Below are positions 17,698 through 26,530 of a stretch of 41,280 nucleotides of DNA, one piece after another; position 1 is the stretch's first letter, and each line of letters begins with the position of its first letter. The stretch covers positions 1 to 41,280 of the forward strand of contig JAHZKX010000008.1 of NCBI GenBank assembly GCA_022600195.1, written 5' to 3'. The notes beneath the pieces are model-generated. The model was not told the origin of the DNA, did no database searches, and was given only the letters and a program-made list of their open reading frames with translations. This DNA comes from Planctomycetota bacterium. GTDB lineage: Bacteria; Planctomycetota; Planctomycetia; Planctomycetales; Planctomycetaceae. The position numbers and the translations under genes are program-made.

Positions 17698-18660
17698 ATG
17701 GACTACACACTTGATCGAAGAGAGTTTGGCATCGCCAGCGCGGCTTTCGTGGGCGGGTTATTCCTGAACGGTCGCTGCGACGTGCAGGCGGAGGAGCGCA
17801 GTCTGACGGAGAAGCGGCTTGTGCGGCTGGGGATCAATGGTCTGGCGCGGGCTCCCGAAATGAACTATTTTGCCGACGGGCACCGGGGGGCCGCGATGAT
17901 TTCGGCGCACATGATGTGCGTCAACAACAAATTCGACGACGCTGCGGCGGCACGGATCGTTGAGTTGTTCAATCTAAACTGGGCTACTTCGAAACTGTGC
18001 AAACCGTTTCCGGAGGGCGATCCGGTGAAAGATGCGACGGAGCGCGTGGGAAAATCGCTGGCGAAAGGGGGCGGCGTGTTACGGCAGGTGGGGCACGATG
18101 CGATCTTCGCGATGCATGCCATCAAGGCGTTTCGGATGCTGCCGGAAACGGCGACGCCCGAACGCGTAGACGGGGTGTGCAAGTTGATTGAGGCTTTCAA
18201 GCCTTGGCGCGACGTGAAACCGGACAATAGTATCGATCCACCCAAATTCAAGGACGATGCGGCCGCGTCCAGGTTCATCCTGAAGGAAGCCAGCAATGCC
18301 ATCGACCGGTTCGTCGGTTTTGGCCAGGGCTTCGCCGGGCACATGCTAACGTTCGGGCAATCACTGGTCGAGCTGGCGGCGATGGGGGACGTCGAATGGG
18401 CCGAAAGCTGCCGGACTGCTTTTCGCAAGTACGTCACGGTGACGCGCATGGGGCCGCAACCGGATGATCGGAAGATCATGGACCACAAATTCAGCAAGCT
18501 GCGTCCCGACGACACGGAATACTGGAAGAAGCGGGGGGCAAAGACGATCGGCATCGGGCATGTCTTCAAGTATCCTTTTGCGTACTATGACCTGATTGCG
18601 CGGGCGAAGGATCCGGAGCTGGAGAAGGAGTTTGATACTAAGGCTTGGCAGTTGTTTTGA
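17698..18660 (+). CDS. Exported protein of unknown function, paralogue A
   Basis: 320 residues with an excellent AGGAGG ribosome-binding site. The N-terminus DRREFGIASAAFVGGLF looks like a twin-arginine export signal (RREF plus a short hydrophobic core). The mature part is mostly helical and matches no family I can name. It aligns along its length with the next gene: GLARAPEMNYFADGHRGAA against AMARAHRMSAMAGHLGAA, VGHDAIFAMHAIKAF against SGHNVIFASIAIHAL, and a His near the C-terminus (GIGHVFKYPFAYYDL against LYTHRVKTMFGFDEL). Histidines conserved between diverged paralogues suggest metal or cofactor binding or catalysis, but this is inference. Base composition is richer in G+C than the surrounding intergenic DNA. 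Confidence 0.75.
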   Translation: MDYTLDRREFGIASAAFVGGLFLNGRCDVQAEERSLTEKRLVRLGINGLARAPEMNYFADGHRGAAMISAHMMCVNNKFDDAAAARIVELFNLNWATSKLCKPFPEGDPVKDATERVGKSLAKGGGVLRQVGHDAIFAMHAIKAFRMLPETATPERVDGVCKLIEAFKPWRDVKPDNSIDPPKFKDDAAASRFILKEASNAIDRFVGFGQGFAGHMLTFGQSLVELAAMGDVEWAESCRTAFRKYVTVTRMGPQPDDRKIMDHKFSKLRPDDTEYWKKRGAKTIGIGHVFKYPFAYYDLIARAKDPELEKEFDTKAWQLF

Positions 18661-18770
18661 CTGATTCGGCCGATTGTTCCGCTCCACCTTGGGCAGTGTC
18701 TATCACCACTTGAATGCAGAGTTGGTAGAATCGCTTGTAAACAAAACGAATATAGTGGGAGAATTTAACT

Positions 18771-19859
18771 ATGAATCGCACAATGAATCGAAAGGAGTTC
18801 CTCAAGCTTTCCACGGGTATCATAGGCGGACTGATTATTCCCGGTGCGTTTGGGGACTTCACACACGCTGCGGACACCAAATCAGGCAAAGGCATCGCCC
18901 TGGACGATTCCTATCTGGTGAAGGGCCTCAATGCAATGGCCAGAGCCCACCGGATGAGCGCGATGGCCGGTCATCTCGGGGCAGCCGTGGTGGCCGGTTA
19001 CTTCATTGGGAAGCAGCGTCCGGATCTCGATCCCGAAGTCTACAAGGGAATCGAATCCGATCTCGTGCGGGTCATGGGCGGGGAGTCAGTATTTGGGTCG
19101 AAGATGACGAAGAATTCGAAGATCACGGATTCGGAGCTGTTTGAAGCCTTTCCGAAGGAGAAACCGAACGAAAGCCTGATCGACGGCATCGCCGAAGCAC
19201 TCAACAAGAACATCAAAACGCCGCGCGAGTCCGGGCACAACGTGATTTTCGCTTCCATCGCTATTCACGCGCTCAAAGAACACCCGGATTTAGCGACCCC
19301 ATCGATTATCGACGGCATTCGCAAGCTGATTAGCCTGTTCGACAACGCCCACCCCGGGAGCGGTTACTACGGGAAGGCGAAGGGTCGAATCTACGGCAAC
19401 AAGATCACCCTGCCGGAGGGGGATGAGGATGGGACTCCGCATTACACAGATGTGAAGGGGATGGTCGAGATCGTGCTTGATGAGATCATCAACCAGGATC
19501 CGAAAGTCAACACTCGGGGTTATGGTGGTCTCGTGCACGTCAACAACCACGCCGCCGCTATCACCGACCTCGCGCAGTACGGCTATACCGAACTCGTGCC
19601 CGCGGCAATCGCGTCGCACCGCCAGCACTTGCGTTTATGGCGAAACCTGCCGAATGTAGCCGATGAATTCGGTCCGGCGCCCTTTTCAGAATTTAGCCCG
19701 TACACCTCCGCCTACTGGACCTCTGGCAAGGTTCCCTATGACCGCGCGCTATACACACATCGCGTGAAAACCATGTTTGGTTTCGACGAACTGGCGGAAG
19801 CCATCGACGACAAGCCGAAAGAAAAGCGGGCTTGTGACAAGCTGCGTTACATGATGTAG
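18771..19859 (+). CDS. Exported protein of unknown function, paralogue B
   Basis: 362 residues; GGGAG lies about 9 bases before the ATG. The N-terminus NRKEFLKLSTGIIGGLIIPG is a Tat-like or Sec signal with RKEF in place of the twin arginine. The mature protein shares the framework and histidines of paralogue A, plus an extra loop (about 85-125, Lys/Ser-rich) and a longer middle containing DNAHPGSGYYGKAKG. Another shared His lies in LVHVNNHAAAITDLAQYG, opposite FAGHMLTFGQSLVELAAMG in A. The genes are 110 bases apart on the same strand, consistent with tandem duplication and co-transcription. The function is unknown; a distant resemblance to helical His-containing oxidases was considered but not supported. 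Confidence 0.75.
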   Translation: MNRTMNRKEFLKLSTGIIGGLIIPGAFGDFTHAADTKSGKGIALDDSYLVKGLNAMARAHRMSAMAGHLGAAVVAGYFIGKQRPDLDPEVYKGIESDLVRVMGGESVFGSKMTKNSKITDSELFEAFPKEKPNESLIDGIAEALNKNIKTPRESGHNVIFASIAIHALKEHPDLATPSIIDGIRKLISLFDNAHPGSGYYGKAKGRIYGNKITLPEGDEDGTPHYTDVKGMVEIVLDEIINQDPKVNTRGYGGLVHVNNHAAAITDLAQYGYTELVPAAIASHRQHLRLWRNLPNVADEFGPAPFSEFSPYTSAYWTSGKVPYDRALYTHRVKTMFGFDELAEAIDDKPKEKRACDKLRYMM

Positions 19860-20314
19860 TTCGCAAAGGTGGAATCCTATCAACTCATACGTATTCCGGT
19901 ACGTGCCTTAATACCACCGTTAAACGGTTTCATGTCACTTCGATTTGATCTGAAATTGATCCATGCCAGTCCGACCGCTCAATGTTTGTTCGCGAAACTC
20001 GTCGAATGCAGGACAGCAAACAAAAAGGAACGTTTTCTGAATCTGTTGTATCTGCTGAGCCAGGGCACTGCATTCGTGACTAAGGGATGCCATGGAGCCG
20101 ACTGGCCAAGTCGAACAGCAACTCGGAACCTCACACCCAGCCCTGCGGCGTAGAACTGCCACATCGCGACGATCTTATTCAGCTGCGAAAACGATAGTCA
20201 AAGAGGCTCAACTGCGGACTTTTCAGACGATATTGTTTGAACTACCACTCACTTTCCAGTACGATTGAGAACGGTCTGCATTACGTTTTACAACCTGAAT
20301 TCATGGGTGCTACC
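19860..20314. other. Intergenic region containing repeat copy 2
   Basis: About 450 bases after the second paralogue. It holds the second copy of the diverged repeat at 19985-20042. Open frames of 94 codons (plus) and 75 and 61 codons (minus) run across the repeat. None has a start signal or recognised domain; they may be remains of a short gene. No terminator or strong promoter stands out. Confidence 0.35.
19985..20042 (+). repeat. Diverged intergenic repeat, copy 2
   Basis: Same orientation as copy 1, with an identical 19-base start and about 75% similarity over the whole length by eye. Together the copies bracket the paralogous pair (17698-19859). Confidence 0.55.
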
Positions 20315-21538
20315 ATGCGTACCTTCTGCTGTTTCTGCCTGATATTTGTTCTTGCTCCGACAGCGTATGCTCAGAAACAAGGTGATAAAATCGTCGTCAT
20401 CTCTGCTGATCGTGCAGAATTACGCGCCAACGAAACCGTCACCGGAACCGTGGCGCGTGGAAATCGTCTGCGGGTTGACGATGTCAATGGCGACTGGTTC
20501 TGGGTTAAGTATTCCAATGGCAATGGCAAGCATGTCGCTGGGTGGATTCATCGCGACTACATTATGCCGCATAAACCAATCAGCAAGGTAATTGACTTTT
20601 TCACAGCCTCTATTCAGAAAAAACCGACTGCTTATGATTATCAAGTGCGAGGCATGCTTTGGAGTGATAAGGGAGAGTATGACATTGCCATCGCCGATTA
20701 CAATGAATCGATTCGGCTTGATCCAAAACAGGATGACGCCTGGAACAATCGCGGACTGGCATGGTACAGAAAACGCGAATACGACAAGGCAATTAAAGAT
20801 TATGATGAAGCACTCAGGATTGATCCAAAATGTGAGCTAGCTTGGAATAATCGCGGACTGATCTGGAAAGATAAAGGTGAATACGATAAAGCAATCAAAG
20901 ATTATGACGAAGCACTCAGATTGGATCCCAAGTTTGTTATTGCCTGGAATAATCGTGGAGATATAGAGAGAGAAAAAGGCAATTACGACAAAGCGATAAA
21001 ATACTATGGTGAAGTAATTCGACTCGATCCAAAGAATATTGATGGCTGGAATAATCGTGGTTACATATGGAAACTAAAAAAGAAGTATGAGAACGCGATT
21101 CAGGATTTCACTGAAGTGCTACGGCTTGATCCTGAAAACGTTTATGCCTGGAACAGCCGAGGCTTTTGTTCGAGAAGAACTGGTAAATATTATAATGCTC
21201 TCAACGATTACAATAAAGCACTGAAGATTGACTCTAAAAATGATGAAACCCTGAATGATCGCGCATGGATTTATGCAACTTGCCCCAATGAAATTTTCCG
21301 AGATGGCAAACAGGCTATAAAAGATGCGAAGCAAGCCTGCGAATTGTCCAATTGGAAAGACCATCGCTTTGTGGACACCTACGGAGCAGCATTAGCGGAA
21401 GCAGGTCGGTTTGATGAAGCGATCAAACAAATTGAAAAAGCGATGAGCCTGGATGCAGACTACGCCAAAGAGACCGCTCCCAAAATGCTTAAACTGTTCA
21501 AAGCAAAACAACCGTATCGTGAAGAATTGAAGAATTGA
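20315..21538 (+). CDS. Exported SH3b-TPR repeat protein
   Basis: 407 residues from the ATG at 20315, which starts a good signal peptide (MRTFCCFCLIFVLAPTAYAQ). Longer reading from a TTG at 20237 would bury the signal and is rejected; an ATG at 20303 is also possible. Mature residues up to about 90 form an SH3b-like domain (AELRANETVTGTVARGNRLR, then DWFWVKYSNG and GWIHRDYI). Residues from about 100 to 380 are TPR units with the pattern AWNNRGLIWKDKGEYDKAI, six to eight in tandem. Such proteins are periplasmic scaffolds; the partner is unknown. An insertion sequence begins about 60 bases downstream. Confidence 0.88.
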   Translation: MRTFCCFCLIFVLAPTAYAQKQGDKIVVISADRAELRANETVTGTVARGNRLRVDDVNGDWFWVKYSNGNGKHVAGWIHRDYIMPHKPISKVIDFFTASIQKKPTAYDYQVRGMLWSDKGEYDIAIADYNESIRLDPKQDDAWNNRGLAWYRKREYDKAIKDYDEALRIDPKCELAWNNRGLIWKDKGEYDKAIKDYDEALRLDPKFVIAWNNRGDIEREKGNYDKAIKYYGEVIRLDPKNIDGWNNRGYIWKLKKKYENAIQDFTEVLRLDPENVYAWNSRGFCSRRTGKYYNALNDYNKALKIDSKNDETLNDRAWIYATCPNEIFRDGKQAIKDAKQACELSNWKDHRFVDTYGAALAEAGRFDEAIKQIEKAMSLDADYAKETAPKMLKLFKAKQPYREELKN

Positions 21539-21599
21539 GCCTACAGGCGACCAGAGGATGTTAATACTCTGGTAATCGCGTACTATTGGGGGCATATCT

Positions 21600-23017
21600 G
21601 CCCGTGGGGTAAAAAAACTCAAACGGCATCGAATCGCCACGAATATCGGAGCTAAGGAGCAAACAGAACACTGAATTTCGGCCGAAGTGACTAATGGAAT
21701 TGTGGCTCACATCCCAAATCCACGGCCAATGTGCAGATCAGGGCGTACCATGAGCGACACTCTTCAGCCCAAGCAAGTCAACAGCTCAAGCGGCATTGCG
21801 ATAATAGTACTTCAGCAAGCCACCAAGACGCTCACGGCATTCGATCTTGCCAGCCTGTGATCCGATTCCATCAACAGGTTCGATGAGCTCGTTCTGCAGC
21901 CCCTGGTGGTTTCGTTCTTCGTGATAATGAGAAATGTATTCATCGACAGCACGCCGTAGCGAACGCTCGCCGAAGAAGATCATGCGGTCTAAGCACTCGG
22001 ACTTGATGCTTAGGTGAAAACGTTCCATGTATGCGTTCAAGTTCGGGCTCTTCGGCGGCAGCCGCACTGGCTGTACATCGCAGATTTCAAGTCGTCGCCG
22101 GAAGGCGCTACTGAAATTGGCGTCACGATCCATGATGACGTACTTCTTCTCTTTCAAGAAGCCATCAATCTCGTCAGTGAGACCAACGGCAATATTCCGC
22201 ATGTATTCGTCACCAAGTCCCGGTGAGCAAGCCGTGAAATGAACCCGGCGTGTTTTCAGCTCCATCGCGAAGAGTAAGTAGAATGTGACAAGCCCGTGCT
22301 TCGTCCAGACTTCGACAGTGGTGAAGTCGATGGCTGCCAGTACGTCCCAGTGGGATTTGAGGAATGTGCTCCAGGAGCCTGAACACTGGCGATTGGGTGC
22401 TGGTTCGATACCGTGTGCTTTGAGAATATTGCCGACGGTTGTGTCTGAGATCTTGTAGCCGACATTGGCCAGAGCACCCTGGATGCGGTTATAGCCCCAC
22501 GTTGGATTCTCTTTTGCAAACTTCAGGATCAAGTCAACAATCACTTGGCGAATATGTGGTCGGCCCACCGACTTTCGTTTCTCGCTGTAATCCCACTTCT
22601 TGGCAACGAGATCATGGTGCCAGCGCAGGAGTGTGTCTGGTGTTACAATGGTCGTTAACTCCATGAGCGTTTTACGACCGATCGATTTGCTCTTCACGGC
22701 GAGTACTCGGCGTTGATTGTCTGTGAGCAGGATTCGCTTCTTACCAAGCTTCTCAAGTAACGCCGTGATTTGAGCGTTCTGGAACTCGATGATCTCAGAC
22801 TGCCGCTGGTGCACCCAGCCGCAGAGAAGGACGAATAGGAACTGCCAAGGTTGGAGAATGAACTTCATTGGACACCAGATACTGAATGGGATTGATATTC
22901 TTAGCTTCTAATAGATTGGTGTTGAAATCAAGCGACCGAGATCGGTGGAACCAGGTACTCACAAGTTGCTGAACCGTTTGGAGTTAAGGTTCGGCTGAAT
23001 AATTTGACCCCACGGGC
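21600..23017 (-). mobile_element. Insertion sequence with rve-type transposase
   Basis: The left end GCCCGTGGGGTAAAA (21600-21614) and the right end TTTGACCCCACGGGC (23003-23017) are inverted repeats: 11 bp perfect, about 20 of 27 positions when extended inward. Between them lies one intact transposase gene (21786-22868), 170 and 140 bases from the ends. The size of about 1.4 kb fits a single-gene IS. No clear target-site duplication is visible. The right end abuts the stump of another transposase gene. Exact boundaries are inferred from the inverted repeats. Confidence 0.6.
21786..22868 (-). CDS. Transposase with integrase (rve) core
   Basis: 360 residues, a DDE transposase of the retroviral-integrase fold widespread in planctomycete genomes. 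The N-terminal third is helix-turn-helix ([20 protein letters not shown], then [19 protein letters not shown]). The catalytic triad is visible as Asp in [12 protein letters not shown], Asp in [12 protein letters not shown] and Glu in [14 protein letters not shown], followed by ERNHQGL. The frame is complete with no stop or frameshift, so the element may be active. Not assigned to a specific IS family. Confidence 0.9.
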   Translation of the reverse strand: MKFILQPWQFLFVLLCGWVHQRQSEIIEFQNAQITALLEKLGKKRILLTDNQRRVLAVKSKSIGRKTLMELTTIVTPDTLLRWHHDLVAKKWDYSEKRKSVGRPHIRQVIVDLILKFAKENPTWGYNRIQGALANVGYKISDTTVGNILKAHGIEPAPNRQCSGSWSTFLKSHWDVLAAIDFTTVEVWTKHGLVTFYLLFAMELKTRRVHFTACSPGLGDEYMRNIAVGLTDEIDGFLKEKKYVIMDRDANFSSAFRRRLEICDVQPVRLPPKSPNLNAYMERFHLSIKSECLDRMIFFGERSLRRAVDEYISHYHEERNHQGLQNELIEPVDGIGSQAGKIECRERLGGLLKYYYRNAA

Positions 23018-23223
23018 TTGCCGTATTTCAAGAGCTGGGCACGTTCGTGAGGTTTTGTATGCATCTCACCTGCAATACGGTCCCTCAGAATTCGGTTCTC
23101 ATTTTTCAAGTAGAGGACGTATTTGGCCAACAGGCTGTCTGAAGCAGTAGCAATTAACGTCAGTAAGGGATGAAAAATTTTGATCATTGTGGTAAATTTA
23201 GCTTCGGTGGTAACATGATGCAA
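22984..23223 (-). pseudogene. N-terminal stump of a second transposase
   Basis: 79 codons. The segment SLLAKYVLYLKNENRILRDR followed by HERAQLLKYGKPVG is typical of the N-terminus of another planctomycete rve transposase subgroup and aligns with the N-terminal region of the intact transposase next to it. The frame then passes into the inverted repeat of the IS and stops (NYSAEP), so the helix-turn-helix and catalytic core are missing. The remainder was not found left of the IS. Alternatively it is a small accessory frame of the same element. Confidence 0.6.
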
Positions 23224-23747
23224 AATAAGGAGATGTCACTTTATTTGTACCCCGCTGAGACATAGTTCACACTCGATTGACGACCTCTTTCAGTGCTCTG
23301 CGGAACCATCGACGACTGCAGGGCTGCAGAGTTTACGCAAGTCACCTTATATGATGGTGTCGCACCTGCTATTAACCTACATCAGAAAAGTTCGAAAGCC
23401 GTCGCTTACCTCCGAGCCACCGTAGAGAACTTTAACTTTTGTAAGTTTATTTAGCTTCAAGACTTCTGGAATCAGCCCGTGCAAAAGTCGTTACGAAGAA
23501 GGTTTTGTACGGGACGGTAACGGTTAGCGTTCATAGGACCGCTCTCTTTGCTTTCTGGTAATGGTACTCGGGTATCTTCATGAGAGCCAGTGTTTTGGTT
23601 GGCGTTATTTGTTCTTGGTTCTGCTCATTCACTGCGATGGCCCACACGTTCGCTGCAGGGGAATTGTTGTCCCGGCGCTGCCCGTTCGTTCCGGACATCT
23701 TTACTGTTTCCCCATCAACATTTTTCGGACGTACAATTAGGGTGGTT
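23224..23747. other. Intergenic region, no supported gene
   Basis: About 520 bases between the transposase stump and the LamG gene end. A 74-codon minus frame (23531-23755) begins with an ATG that overlaps the stop of the LamG gene, but it has no domain or composition that argues for a gene. TTTATTTGTACCCCGC near 23240-23255 weakly resembles the IS ends and could mark the end of the older, truncated element. Confidence 0.3.
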
Positions 23748-25505
23748 TCAATCATTCCGCGCCTGGTCGGCGACTTCTGTGCCGGTCAGGGCCCGCCTGT
23801 GGATGCGGACATCTCTGATTCTGCCGTTGAAGAAGTCATACTGCCCGAACCCGATTCGCAGTGGCGCCTTGTTCGTTAGATTGAAGTCCTGCGCGTCAAA
23901 TTCATCGGACTCTGCTACTTGCTTGCCATCGATGAAGAGTTTCAGCTTCCCGCCTGTTTTGACTGCGGCGATATGTCGCCAGCCGTTTTTCAGTTCTGTG
24001 TCGTGGCTGACGACTTTACCGGCCTCGAACGAGCGTACATGGCCCGATGGAAATGTGCCTGAGAATAACCGGCCCTTGAAGACAGCCAGTGAAAATGCGC
24101 GGCGATAAATTACATCCCTGGTGAGATCCACTCTCCCCACTGGCTTCCATTTTTCATCGCCGTCGTAGCGGAAAATTTCTGCCATTGGCAATGATCCGGC
24201 GTAAAGTTTACCGTTGTAGTGATTGGAGCCCATGATCTCCTGTTCATTTCCGAGGCGTCCGGTGGATTTCCAAGTTGTTCCGCCTTCGTAGCGATAGACT
24301 TTTCCTTCTGGCCAGGTTCCCGCCACGAGTTTTCCCTGGTGAAGGCCCAGGCTATAGACCTGAGTGCCGGTCTCTTCGCCTTTCAGTCCGGTGGGCACCC
24401 ATTTCTTGCCATCCCAATACGCTTGCGTCCGGCTTGCGGTGCCAAGAGAGCCGGTGCGATGCCATTTCTTTCCATCAAAACGAAAGACCGATCCTTCGTC
24501 GTAGGATGTTGCATAGATCGAGCCGTTGTGAACGGCCAGGGCCTCCGTGCGCAAGTCGTCGGGCGTTCCCATAGACCGCCAACGCGTGCCCCCCTCATAG
24601 CGAAAGAATCCCGGCTGATAGAAGCCTGTGGCATAGAGATCACCCTTGAAATTGACCAACCCGTTGACTCCGTCCAGACCCAGCAACTGGCCCAGGTCTG
24701 TCCATTGGCCATCGTCTTCGAGCCGGAAGACTTTCCCGCCAATGTGATGCGACAGTGTTGGCTCGAGGCCGGAATAATGCAGCAGAACGCGCGACACACC
24801 GACATGCAGTTTTCCCTGGAAGCTCGCCATCGAAGTGACGCCATTGCTTTTCCAGGGCGCTCCCAGATCTTGCCATTCGCCGGTTTTCTTGTAGCGATAG
24901 ACGTGCCCCTTGTCGTCGTTAGTGCGTCCTTCGACCGTTCCTGCGTAGAGGTTGCCTTCGTGGACGGCCATGCTATGAATGAAAATCGATTTACCGGGGC
25001 GTCCCTCGTCGCGCCACTGCGCTGATTGCCGGCCCGCATCGATGCCGAACTGGAGATTGCGATAGTTCGCCTGGCTGCCGACGACTCCGGCATGGTTGAC
25101 CAGGCTAAGATTGAATCCCCGGCGGGTTTCGGGATCATATTTGGTGATCAGATCTCCCAGGTTGTCATCCATTTTCTCTTTAGTGTGTACCCATAGAGAG
25201 ACGGAGAAATCTCCGGTTCCCAATGCCAGAGATGGACTATGTGGAATTTCGAGGTAGCTTTTGCGGCCGTCAAACAGGGCAGACTTGTATTTCCCGCTGT
25301 CGATTCCGACCGCACTGAGATCCACCCCATGGTTGATCGCCGTGTTCTTGTTGCCTGAGCTGTCAAGAAGATCTCCCTGCAATTTCCAATGTCCAGCTGG
25401 ATTGTCCTGCTGCGCATAAAGGTGCATGCCGGTACTGAACAGGGAGAGGCTGGTAAGCAAAGCAGTCAGGCAGGAACATGTTTTTTGTTTGATTGATTTC
25501 TGCAT
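23748..25505 (-). CDS. Exported LamG (concanavalin-like) protein with inserted propeller
   Basis: 585 residues from the ATG at 25505, which opens a signal peptide ending near YAQQDN; a TTG four codons earlier is an alternative. Residues about 20-130 are the first part of a LamG/jellyroll domain (HWKLQGDLLDSSGN, LEIPHSPSLALGTGDFSVSL). The last 80 residues are the second part (GWRHIAAVKTGGKLKLFIDG, NGRIRDVRIHRRALTGTEVA). Between them are seven repeats of about 50 residues with the pattern NLYAGT...GHVYRY...WQDLG, as in a seven-bladed kelch-like propeller. The fold probably presents a sugar-binding or adhesion surface outside the cell; ligand unknown. No enzyme active site was recognised. Confidence 0.82.
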   Translation of the reverse strand: MQKSIKQKTCSCLTALLTSLSLFSTGMHLYAQQDNPAGHWKLQGDLLDSSGNKNTAINHGVDLSAVGIDSGKYKSALFDGRKSYLEIPHSPSLALGTGDFSVSLWVHTKEKMDDNLGDLITKYDPETRRGFNLSLVNHAGVVGSQANYRNLQFGIDAGRQSAQWRDEGRPGKSIFIHSMAVHEGNLYAGTVEGRTNDDKGHVYRYKKTGEWQDLGAPWKSNGVTSMASFQGKLHVGVSRVLLHYSGLEPTLSHHIGGKVFRLEDDGQWTDLGQLLGLDGVNGLVNFKGDLYATGFYQPGFFRYEGGTRWRSMGTPDDLRTEALAVHNGSIYATSYDEGSVFRFDGKKWHRTGSLGTASRTQAYWDGKKWVPTGLKGEETGTQVYSLGLHQGKLVAGTWPEGKVYRYEGGTTWKSTGRLGNEQEIMGSNHYNGKLYAGSLPMAEIFRYDGDEKWKPVGRVDLTRDVIYRRAFSLAVFKGRLFSGTFPSGHVRSFEAGKVVSHDTELKNGWRHIAAVKTGGKLKLFIDGKQVAESDEFDAQDFNLTNKAPLRIGFGQYDFFNGRIRDVRIHRRALTGTEVADQARND

Positions 25506-26383
25506 GGTTTCTGACAATGGCTCCAGGGTAATGGTGTTACCAATGATTGGTTGTTCAACGTGTCGTTCTTTTATTTTTTACGTCAACAAAATATTAAGAT
25601 AACATACCAAGAGACCGTAGATCTCTGCAATTCACCGTCCATTTTGCGGTTTTCTCCAGAATTGTGACAAGTCTGCAAACATGTCAAACATCGTTCTTTG
25701 CTCTGGTGATTAGTGGTGAATATTCATGTCTGTTGTGTGAGTGAGATCAGGTAGAATCTCTATTCGTGAGTTCGTCCGGCCTGAGTTGTTTTAGACTGTT
25801 TTCTATCACGAAAAACACGAAACGATCTGGCGGCCGGACACTTGGGTTCCACCCCCGCCATTCAGGTGCGTCTTTGTCTGGAGGCTAGTAATGTGTTTGT
25901 TGCTTTGATTCTGGTGGTTACTTTTTTAACTGGATTTAATTTTGCTGAAGGGCGTGTGTGGGTCAAGTTCATTTTGATGTTCGAAGGGTGGTTGATCGCT
26001 GTCGACACGTGGTGGAACGGGGGTTCAAACGCGTCAAAGCGTGTTCGATACGCGTCGATAAGTTACGAGACATTGAGAACCGATGACATATTATCAGGTG
26101 AAGATTTTCAAAACAGAGGGACTTTTACGGTAGTGAGATCTTCAGTGTTCGTAAAAAGCAGTGCACAAAAAACTCATCTCGCGCGCGACGCTTATAACGC
26201 ATATTCGTGAAGGGCGAGACGGTGTCTAGTTCTATTTATTCAGTGTTAATCTTAAGTGTTATTAATCAGTGGTAAAACGTAAGACAGAAAAAAAGTGGCG
26301 TTTACTGGTGTATAATGAACTCAAGATTCCTGGATCAGGGGATCGCTGTTAAATGCTAACAGTTGTTTTTTCAAGATTATATG
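25506..26383. other. Long, low-feature intergenic region
   Basis: About 880 bases between divergent genes. A 122-codon plus frame (25842-26210) could start only at a TTG and has no ribosome-binding site or domain. A small hairpin, CTGTTA-AATGC-TAACAG (26346-26362), is followed by a T-rich stretch and could be a weak terminator. AT-rich DNA before 25505 probably holds the promoter of the LamG gene, but no clear box pair was found. Confidence 0.4.
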
Positions 26384-26411
26384 TTTACATGTCGCAATAT
26401 AACGATATAAT
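26384..26411 (+). promoter_or_regulatory. Sigma70-like promoter of the DsrE-family gene
   Basis: TTTACA (26384-26389) and a perfect TATAAT (26406-26411) are separated by 16 bases. It would give a leader of about 110 bases before the next gene. The strand and position fit no other gene. Confidence 0.6.
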
Positions 26412-26530
26412 GTAAGAAAGAGGTGGGATTGTTTTTGGATCTGTTGATATCAGTGAGTTTCTGATTCTGGAACGGCGTTCATCGACACAAGATTGGTATC
26501 TGTAACAGCGGAATGTGAAGGAGTGATGCG

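Noticed and set aside
23531-23755. 74-codon minus frame overlapping the stop of the LamG gene
   Set aside because: The overlap suggests coupling, but composition and sequence look random and no domain is visible.
26015-26035. GGGGGTTCAAAC, resembling a tRNA T-arm
   Set aside because: No acceptor or anticodon arms at the right spacing; judged chance.
25842-26210. 122-codon plus frame with a hydrophobic segment
   Set aside because: Only a TTG start, no ribosome-binding site, first ATG well inside; the coding pattern does not resemble the neighbours.
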